A DNA stretch of 64,000 nt from Actinoalloteichus hoggarensis (lineage in GTDB: Bacteria; Actinomycetota; Actinomycetes; Mycobacteriales; Pseudonocardiaceae): the NCBI RefSeq assembly GCF_002234535.1, contig NZ_CP022521.1, forward strand, positions 3,472,001 through 3,536,000, written 5' to 3'. This document shows, piece by piece, positions 58,667-64,000 of the stretch; within the stretch, counting starts at the first letter, position 1; every line of letters begins with the position of its first letter. Made by a program: the position numbers and the translations under genes. The notes under the pieces were generated by a model. That model had not been told where the DNA came from. It saw only the letters and a program-made list of their open reading frames with translations, and made no database searches.

Positions 58667-59467
58667 ATGGCACACCGAGTCGCCGCGGGGCGGGGCGAGA
58701 GCAGGCACACGCCGCCCGAGGACGGCAGCCTCTGGGTCCGCCGGTTCGCCGCCGCGTCGCCCGCCACGCCGCGGCTGATCTGCCTGCCGCACGCGGGCGG
58801 GTCCGCGAGCTTCTACCTGCCGATGGCACGAAGCCTCGCGCCCGTCGCGGACGTGGTGACCGTGCAGTATCCGGGACGACAGGACCGCCGACACGAGCCG
58901 CTCATCGAAGACCTGGACGAGTTGGCCGAGCAGACGTTCCGGGCGCTGCGACCCGAGCTGATCGGACCCGTGGTGCTGTTCGGCCACAGCATGGGTGCCA
59001 CGCTCGCGTTCGAGATCGCCCGCCGGATCGAGGCCGAGGGCGGCGACCCGCCGTCGCGGCTGTTCGTCTCGGGGCGGCGTGCCCCGTCCGCCCCCCGCGA
59101 CGAGCGGATGCATCTGCGCGGCGACGACGAGTTGATCGAGGAGCTGCGGTCGCTCAGCGGCACCGACGGTCAGGCGTTGGGCGACGAGGAGATCATGCGG
59201 ATGGCCATGCCGTCGATCCGCGGCGACTACAAGGCCGCCGAGACCTACCGCTACCGGCCGGGGCCGCCGCTGCACAGTCCGATCACCGTCCTCATCGGCG
59301 ACGACGATCCGAAGTCGACGGTCGAGGAGGCCCGGCGGTGGCGTGAGCACACCGAGGCCGAGTGCACCGTGCGGGTGTTCGGCGGCGGACACTTCTACCT
59401 GCTCCAGCACACCGCCGAGGTACTCGACGTGATCCGCGCCGAACTGCAGGCGGCGGCCCGCTCGTGA
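58667..59467 (+). CDS. Type II (editing) thioesterase
   Basis: A discrete alpha/beta-hydrolase of 266 residues that in such clusters clears stalled or wrong acyl groups from carrier proteins. The N-terminal core is LICLPHAGGSASFYLPMARSL. The nucleophile is in GHSMG near residue 110. The acid is in IGDDDPKST near 213, and the His is in GGGHFYLL near 241, completing the Ser-Asp-His triad. It has no signal peptide or membrane segment, so it is cytoplasmic. Its stop overlaps the GTG start of the ABC ATPase by 4 nt (GTGA), so the two are co-translated. No integrated TE is visible in the window, so this protein should not be taken as the chain-release enzyme. Confidence 0.92.
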   Translation: MAHRVAAGRGESRHTPPEDGSLWVRRFAAASPATPRLICLPHAGGSASFYLPMARSLAPVADVVTVQYPGRQDRRHEPLIEDLDELAEQTFRALRPELIGPVVLFGHSMGATLAFEIARRIEAEGGDPPSRLFVSGRRAPSAPRDERMHLRGDDELIEELRSLSGTDGQALGDEEIMRMAMPSIRGDYKAAETYRYRPGPPLHSPITVLIGDDDPKSTVEEARRWREHTEAECTVRVFGGGHFYLLQHTAEVLDVIRAELQAAARS

Positions 59468-60411
59468 CGGAACCGATGATCGAGACGCGGGCGGTCGGCC
59501 GGACCTTCGGCAGGCTGACCGCCCTGGACTCGGTGAGCCTGTGTGTGCCGAGAGGCGAGGTGCTCGGTCTGCTCGGCCACAACGGCGCGGGCAAGACGAC
59601 CCTGGTCAACGTCCTGACGACGATGCTGCCGCCGACGTCGGGCCGCGCGTGGGTCGCCGGGCTGGACGTCACCGAGCACGTCCACGAGGTGCGCAGGAGG
59701 ATCGGCCTCACCGGTCAGTTCGCCTCGGTGGACGAGCAGCTCAGCGGCCGGGAGAACCTGGTGATGGTGGCCCGGCTGCTCGGCGCCGGGCGCCGACAGG
59801 CCAGGGCCCGCGCCGACGAGCTGCTGGAGCTGTTCGGGCTGACCGATGCGGCGCTCCGCCAGGCACGCCGCTATTCCGGCGGCATGCGCCGACGCCTCGA
59901 CATCGCCTCCTCCATCGTGGGCAGGCCGGAGGTGATCTTCCTCGACGAGCCCACCACCGGGCTCGACCCGGAGAGCCGCCGCACCGTGTGGTCCCTGGTG
60001 CGCGGTCTGGTCGGCGAGGGCGCCACCGTGCTGCTCACCACGCAGTATCTCGACGAGGCCGACCAGCTGGCCGACACGATCACCGTGCTCTCCGGCGGGG
60101 CGGTGGTGGCCGCGGGCACCCCATCGGAGTTGAAGGCCCGCGTCGGCCAGCGCACCGCGACGGTGACCGTCGGCTCCTCCGAGGATCTCGGCATCGCCGC
60201 CGAGGCACTGGAGCGGGCCGGACTGCGACCCATGATCAACGCGGAGACGCAGACGCTCACCACTCCGATCGGCGCCAACCGGGAGGTCGCCACCGTGGTC
60301 CGGGCGCTGGACGAGGTCGCCGTCGAGGCCTCCGAACTGGCGTTCGGCGAACCGACTCTGGACGACGTCTACCTGACGCTCGCCAGACGCGCCGCACCGG
60401 TGAAGGCCTGA
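59464..60411 (+). CDS. ABC transporter ATP-binding protein (DrrA type)
   Basis: The energising subunit of an antibiotic exporter, probably for product efflux and self-resistance. The protein has 315 residues from the GTG at 59464, which overlaps the thioesterase stop. Walker A is GHNGAGKTT (near residue 39), the ABC signature is YSGGMRRRLDI (near 138), and Walker B with D-loop is VIFLDEPTTGLDP (near 158). TTQYLDEADQLAD carries Gln at the usual His switch position, as is common in DrrA-type ATPases. The last 90 residues form the C-terminal domain typical of daunorubicin-resistance ATPases, ending EPTLDDVYLTL. Its partner permease follows after an unusually long 280-nt gap. Confidence 0.95.
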   Translation: MTEPMIETRAVGRTFGRLTALDSVSLCVPRGEVLGLLGHNGAGKTTLVNVLTTMLPPTSGRAWVAGLDVTEHVHEVRRRIGLTGQFASVDEQLSGRENLVMVARLLGAGRRQARARADELLELFGLTDAALRQARRYSGGMRRRLDIASSIVGRPEVIFLDEPTTGLDPESRRTVWSLVRGLVGEGATVLLTTQYLDEADQLADTITVLSGGAVVAAGTPSELKARVGQRTATVTVGSSEDLGIAAEALERAGLRPMINAETQTLTTPIGANREVATVVRALDEVAVEASELAFGEPTLDDVYLTLARRAAPVKA

Positions 60412-60467
60412 TCCGTGTCCGGGAGTCGCGGGACGCGGCGGCATCGGCCGAGGACCGTTCGCGTCCA

Positions 60468-60509
60468 GGCCGCCCGTCGAGGCGAACACCTAGGCCGGGA
60501 CGGGCGGCC
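60468..60509. repeat. Perfect 11-bp inverted repeat between the ABC ATPase and permease genes
   Basis: GGCCGCCCGTC (60468-60478) is the exact reverse complement of GACGGGCGGCC (60499-60509), with a 20-nt loop. It lies 57 nt after the ATPase stop and 183 nt before the permease start. It could be a partial terminator, an mRNA-stabilising hairpin or an attenuator tuning the subunit ratio. No T-run follows. Confidence 0.6.
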
Positions 60510-60691
60510 GTCCGGCGGCCGGGCACTCTCGTCGACCGCGGTGACGGCGCGAGACGGGCGGAGCACGCGACGACCGTGGCGCTCTCGGCCGGTCCGGCGC
60601 GTCGACGCCGCCGGGAGCGCACCGGCGGTGCGCGGCAGGCGAACAGCACGATCCGCCACCGACGTCCGCATCACGAGAAGACGGGCTGATC

Positions 60692-61519
60692 ATGGGAGCT
60701 CCGATCATCATCTCCGCAGCCGAGCAGGCGCCGTCTCGTTGGCGCGGCAGTTCCGTGCTCACACAGGTCTCGGTGCTCACGGGTCGATCGCTGCGCGCGT
60801 CCCTCGGCGACCACCGGGTCGTCACGCTGAACGTGATCCAGCCGATGGTGATCCTGGTCCTGTTCACCCAGGTCTTCGGGAGTCTGGCGAACTCGGCGAG
60901 CTTCCCGGCGGGCGTGGACTACATCGACTTCCTGATGCCCGCGATCCTGGTCAACACCTCGATGCAGTGCTCGATCCAGTCGGGCGTCGGCCTGGTGGAC
61001 GACATGCGGAACGGGATGTTGAACCGGTTGCGCTCGATGCCGATCCGATCGGGTTCGATCCTCGTCGCCCGCAGCGTCTCGGATCTGACGCGCACCGCGT
61101 TCCAACTGCTGGTGATCTACGTCCTGGCGATCGTGTTCTTCGGCTACCTGCCCGTCACCGGGGCGGTGGGCGTGGTCGGCACGCTCGGACTGGCGTTGGT
61201 GGTGGGCTGGGGAATGAGCTGGGTGTTCCTCGCGCTGGGCGCCTGGCTGCGTAACGCGGAGCTGATGCAGAGCATCAGCGTGCTCACCATGATCCCCCTC
61301 ATGTTCGTCTCCAGCGCGTACGTCCCGATCGCCGATCTGCCCGGCTGGCTGGCCGCGGTGGCGACGGTCAACCCGCTGACGTACGCGGTGGACGCGGCCC
61401 GCGCGGTGTCGCTGGACCTGCCCGGCGTGGGCGCGGTCCTGGCCGCCACGGCGATCAGCCTGGTGATCGCCGTGCTCGGCGCGGTGTTCGCCGTCGCAGG
61501 CTTCCGCCGGCCGCGGTGA
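60692..61519 (+). CDS. ABC-2 type transporter permease (DrrB type)
   Basis: The membrane subunit of the exporter, 275 residues. About six hydrophobic segments are visible: VVTLNVIQPMVILVLFTQV, YIDFLMPAILVNTSM, FQLLVIYVLAIVFFGYL, VVGTLGLALVVGWGMSW, VLTMIPLMFVSSAYV and VLAATAISLVIAVLGAVFAV. The cytoplasmic loop DDMRNGMLNRLRSMPIRSG and the NPLTYAVDAAR segment are typical of ABC-2 permeases. It follows the ATPase gene on the same strand, 280 nt downstream, with only a weak ribosome site. It very likely pairs with the ATPase to expel the glycosylated polyketide. Confidence 0.94.
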   Translation: MGAPIIISAAEQAPSRWRGSSVLTQVSVLTGRSLRASLGDHRVVTLNVIQPMVILVLFTQVFGSLANSASFPAGVDYIDFLMPAILVNTSMQCSIQSGVGLVDDMRNGMLNRLRSMPIRSGSILVARSVSDLTRTAFQLLVIYVLAIVFFGYLPVTGAVGVVGTLGLALVVGWGMSWVFLALGAWLRNAELMQSISVLTMIPLMFVSSAYVPIADLPGWLAAVATVNPLTYAVDAARAVSLDLPGVGAVLAATAISLVIAVLGAVFAVAGFRRPR

Positions 61520-61741
61520 GCCCGCCCGCCGTGCCGCACCGTCGGCCGCCGAAACCGGGTGCCCCCTCGCGCGGGCCGATCGCGGACCGTCGGCCGTCGC
61601 CGCCGCTTCCGCGCCACCCCGCGCCGTCGGCGGCCGGCCGCGTACGATCGACGCGCGGCGGTGATTTTCCAACACTATGTTCCGATTCGGGCAACCTCGA
61701 TCCGCGGCGTGCGTCTGAACGGGTGAGAGACCACGACAGAC

Positions 61742-61748
61742 AGGAGGG
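61742..61748 (+). promoter_or_regulatory. Strong ribosome binding site of the lipoprotein gene
   Basis: AGGAGGG lies 6 nt before the ATG at 61755. It is among the best Shine-Dalgarno matches in the window and settles the start. Confidence 0.75.
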
Positions 61749-61754
61749 ATCGCG

Positions 61755-62276
61755 ATGAATCGGCGAAGGATGTTCGTTCCCGCGCTGCTGGCGGCGGGCG
61801 GCCTGTTCTTGACCGCGTGCGGGCAGGCGTCCGATCAGGACTCGGCCCCGACGGCGGAGGCACCCGCCACGGCGGCCTCCGAGGGCGACGGTCTGCCGGA
61901 GACCGACGCCTCGCCCGGCACCGACGGCTCCGCCGAGGGCGACGACCCCGGCTCCGATGCCGCATCGCCCCCGAGCGCGACGGACGGCCTGGAACCGGTG
62001 GACTGCGGTGAGGTCGAGCTCGACGAGGACACCACCCACACACTGATCGCGCTGCCTGCGGCGGGCGGCCAGGTCGGCTGCCCCGAGGCGCTCGACGTCA
62101 TCGACGAGTTCATCCAGCTGCCCGACGAGGAGAAGGCGGAGGCGTCCCTCGGGAACGTCGAGCTGTCCGACGGCTGGTCCTGCACCGTCGACGACGGCGT
62201 CACGGCGTCGGTCGGCTGCGTTGCGGGCCTGGTCGGGGAGGACTTCGAGTTCGCCTTCCAGACCGAGCCGGTCTGA
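61755..62276 (+). CDS. Small secreted lipoprotein of unknown function
   Basis: A protein of 173 residues with a classical lipoprotein signal: basic MNRRR, a hydrophobic run, and lipobox LTAC with Cys22 as the predicted lipidation site. A low-complexity acidic Ala/Asp/Ser/Gly/Pro linker spans about residues 23-78. It is followed by a compact domain with four cysteines (DCGEV, VGCPE, WSCTV, VGCVA) that could form two disulfides outside the membrane. I do not recognise the domain. It lies 235 nt after the permease on the same strand, with its own strong ribosome site. It may be a cell-envelope accessory to export or resistance, or an unrelated neighbour. It converges with the second sugar pair. 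Confidence 0.85.
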   Translation: MNRRRMFVPALLAAGGLFLTACGQASDQDSAPTAEAPATAASEGDGLPETDASPGTDGSAEGDDPGSDAASPPSATDGLEPVDCGEVELDEDTTHTLIALPAAGGQVGCPEALDVIDEFIQLPDEEKAEASLGNVELSDGWSCTVDDGVTASVGCVAGLVGEDFEFAFQTEPV

Positions 62277-62689
62277 TCGACACCGGCGGACGTTAGCGGC
62301 ACGGGCCCGGGCGAATCGACCGGCCTGTGATCGGTCGGCTGACCTCGACTTCGGTCCGACCCGGTCCCGGCCTGCCCGTGGTGGCGGCGCCTCTCGCGCA
62401 CCCGTCCCACGCCACGGCCTGCGTGACCGGTGCCGATCGCCACGGCGACCGACCTGACGGTTCGCCACGTGGGCGCGGAGCGCATCGATGCTCTCGGCTC
62501 CGAACGACGTGTTGGGCGTCGGCCGGGGGATCAAGACGTCCCTGGTCGTGTCGAAGCCCTGGTATCGCCACGCGGTGCGTCCTCCTGACCCGGCGTCGCC
62601 GGATTCACCTTCGTGATCGCCCGGTCCCGCCCGTGAATCGCCGCCGATCACCAGCACGACACAGGCTTCGCGGTCGCGACGTGGCTCCC
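62277..62689. other. Convergent intergenic region (413 nt) with a possible gene relic
   Basis: It separates the lipoprotein (plus) from the second 3-ketoreductase (minus). A short hairpin, CGACCG (62317-62322) with CGGTCG (62332-62337), could help terminate transcription. On the minus strand, about 62585-62460 shows strongly GC-rich third codon positions and a protein-like translation (TAWRYQGFDTTRDVLIPRP, then NTSFGAESIDALRAHVANRQ). The frame on either side looks non-coding, so this may be a fragment of a lost gene. Confidence 0.45.
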
Positions 62690-63694
62690 TCAGTCGGCGT
62701 CATCGACGGCCACCCGGATCGCGAGTCGGTTCACGGCCTCCACCAGACGCGCGGTCGCGACTGCCGCCTCATCCCACTCGCGTGATTCCACGTCCGCGCC
62801 TCGCCCAGACCGCACCGCGGCGGCGAAGGAGGCGATCCCGGCGTCCAACTGGTCCGCCGCAGGAAACGTGGACTCCTCGACGTGATCCTGTTCCTCGATT
62901 CGCACGCCCGGACGCCAGTCGGCGGTCGGTGTGAAAGCTCGGTCCACGATCAACCGGCCGGTCTCTCCCGCAAGCGAATAACGCGAGAAATAGGAGTGCT
63001 CCAGCCCGAAGTCGAGAGCGGCCAGCACACCGGCGGAGGAGACGAGCAGAACCTGCCCGGAGAGATCGACGCTCCGAGTCCGGTCCATGCGCAAGGTCGC
63101 CCCGGCCACGGCCACATCGTCTCCGAGGAAGTACTGCGCGAGCCGAAGCGGATACACCCCCAGGTCCGTCAACGCGCCGCCGCCCAGCTCCGCCGAGTAA
63201 CGGATATCGCCGTCCGGCAGGGGCGGGATCCGGAAGGACGCGGTCAGGAACCGAGGAGCACCGACCCGCTTCTCGGCCAGCATCCCCCGTACCGCGTGAT
63301 TCCGCGGATGGTGCGGGAACAGGAAGTTCTCCCGAAGCACCCGCCCAGCCACCCGCGCCAGGGCGACCAGCTCCCGGGCAGTCGACTCGGAGGTCGCCAG
63401 CGGCTTCTCGATCAGGACGTGGCGCCCGGAGGCGAGCACGGCACGCACCCATCGCTCGTGCGAGGCGGGCGGCTGTGCCAGGTAGACCGCGTCGATGTCG
63501 TCGCGGTCCAGCAACTCGACGTAGCCGGTCGGCACGCAGCCGAACCGGGCGGCGACCCGGGCCGCTGTGGCGTGGTCCCGACTCGCCACCGCCGTGACGG
63601 TGGTATTCGGGTTCGCCAGCAGTGCGGGGATCATCCTGCGCTGGGCGAAGGCACCACAACCCAGTACACCGAAGCGGATCGGCGAGCTCATCAC
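62690..63694 (-). CDS. NDP-hexose 3-ketoreductase (Gfo/Idh/MocA family), second copy
   Basis: A paralogue of 56120-57130 with 334 residues. The Rossmann motif is FGVLGCGAFAQRR near residue 8, the EKP motif (LIEKPLAT) near 97, and GGGALTDLGVYPLR near 174. The start may be GTG at 63694 (GTGA overlap with the upstream stop) or ATG at 63691 (TGATG overlap). Either way it is translationally coupled to the 2,3-dehydratase before it. It diverges clearly from the first copy, for example GCGAFAQ against GCSAIAW and LDRDDIDAV against LAHPEVEAV. It could serve a second deoxysugar or reduce with opposite facial choice. That functional split is inference. Confidence 0.88.
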   Translation of the reverse strand: MMSSPIRFGVLGCGAFAQRRMIPALLANPNTTVTAVASRDHATAARVAARFGCVPTGYVELLDRDDIDAVYLAQPPASHERWVRAVLASGRHVLIEKPLATSESTARELVALARVAGRVLRENFLFPHHPRNHAVRGMLAEKRVGAPRFLTASFRIPPLPDGDIRYSAELGGGALTDLGVYPLRLAQYFLGDDVAVAGATLRMDRTRSVDLSGQVLLVSSAGVLAALDFGLEHSYFSRYSLAGETGRLIVDRAFTPTADWRPGVRIEEQDHVEESTFPAADQLDAGIASFAAAVRSGRGADVESREWDEAAVATARLVEAVNRLAIRVAVDDAD

Positions 63695-64000
63695 AGCGAC
63701 ACCAGGCAGGCGATCAGCGTCCGTGCCTGCACATTGACGTAATGACTGTGTGTCAGCAGATCGCCCAGCTGACGCACGGTCAGCCAGTGGAATCCAGGCG
63801 GAGCCGCTGCCCCGATCTCCTCGTCGACCTCGATGATCAGATACCTGCTACGGGCGTGCAGGAACCGGCCGCCTTCCTCAGACAGCTCGGCATCGAAGCG
63901 GATCTTCTCGGGGCGGCCGGCCAACACCAGATCCAGGAGTGGCGGCGCGCTACCAGGAGGAAGCCGGGCGTAGCTGGTCGGCGTGCACTGCACGGTCGGG
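63691..64000 (-). CDS. NDP-hexose 2,3-dehydratase, second copy (C-terminal 102 residues, 5' part beyond window)
   Basis: The last part of a 2,3-dehydratase. PTVQCTP, EEGGRF, ARSRYLIIEVDEE, FHWLTVRQ and SHYVNVQARTLIAC line up with the C-terminal half of the copy at 57127-58536. The frame is open to the right edge, so the gene starts outside. Its stop overlaps the start of the second 3-ketoreductase, the same arrangement as in the first pair. The segment is shifted slightly by a small insertion (EEIGAAAPPG against EDFPDDVWPD) but shows no sign of decay. Confidence 0.88.
   Translation of the reverse strand, partial: PTVQCTPTSYARLPPGSAPPLLDLVLAGRPEKIRFDAELSEEGGRFLHARSRYLIIEVDEEIGAAAPPGFHWLTVRQLGDLLTHSHYVNVQARTLIACLVSL

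Noticed and set aside
59395-60489. Minus-strand frame opposite the ABC ATPase
   Set aside because: It is antisense to a gene with complete Walker motifs, and its His/Gly/Arg-rich translation is typical of a shadow.
60671-61675. Minus-strand frame opposite the ABC permease
   Set aside because: The translation is low-complexity Arg/His/Asp-rich. The plus strand encodes a coherent six-segment membrane protein.
61655-61690. Possible promoter (TATGTT at 61676) before the lipoprotein gene
   Set aside because: No matching -35 element at a proper distance; too weak to call.

Overview
The window is part of a large biosynthetic gene cluster from a very GC-rich actinomycete. The species cannot be named from the sequence. 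About 55 of the 64 kb is three type I modular polyketide synthase (PKS) genes on the minus strand. The rest is deoxysugar genes, a discrete thioesterase, an ABC exporter pair, a small lipoprotein and a stand-alone methyltransferase. No rRNA, tRNA, CRISPR array or insertion sequence was seen.

Layout from high to low coordinate, in the minus-strand direction. 64000-62690: C-terminal end of an NDP-hexose 2,3-dehydratase, then an overlapping 3-ketoreductase. 61755-62276, 60692-61519, 59464-60411 and 58667-59467 are on the plus strand: lipoprotein, ABC permease, ABC ATPase and type II thioesterase. Transcription diverges at 58537-58666. Then on the minus strand come a second 2,3-dehydratase (58536-57127), a second 3-ketoreductase (57130-56120), a 4-ketoreductase-like SDR (56120-55341), PKS A (55281-43075), an FkbM-family methyltransferase (43044-42253), rmlA (41918-41025), PKS B (40457-25764) and PKS C (25723 to beyond the left edge).

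Assembly-line reading. PKS A has a KSQ-AT-ACP loading module (methylmalonyl-type AT, so a propionate starter) and modules 1-2. PKS B has modules 3-5. PKS C has at least five modules (6-10), the last cut by the window edge. AT motifs predict methylmalonyl-CoA for the loader, modules 1-4 and module 10, and malonyl-CoA for modules 5-9. Modules 1-4 carry only a KR. Modules 5-9 carry DH and KR with recognisable catalytic residues. The module 10 DH has lost its catalytic Asp and neighbouring motifs. The predicted chain is therefore a polypropionate head, a conjugated pentaene, and probably a beta-hydroxy-alpha-methyl unit, with further extension and release encoded outside the window.

The sugar genes fit a 2,6-dideoxyhexose route: RmlA, 2,3-dehydration, 3-ketoreduction and 4-ketoreduction. 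The 2,3-dehydratase/3-ketoreductase pair is present twice. A 4,6-dehydratase, glycosyltransferases, regulators and a chain-terminating TE are not seen and presumably lie outside. The expected product is a glycosylated, exported polyene polyketide. I could not match it confidently to a named compound.
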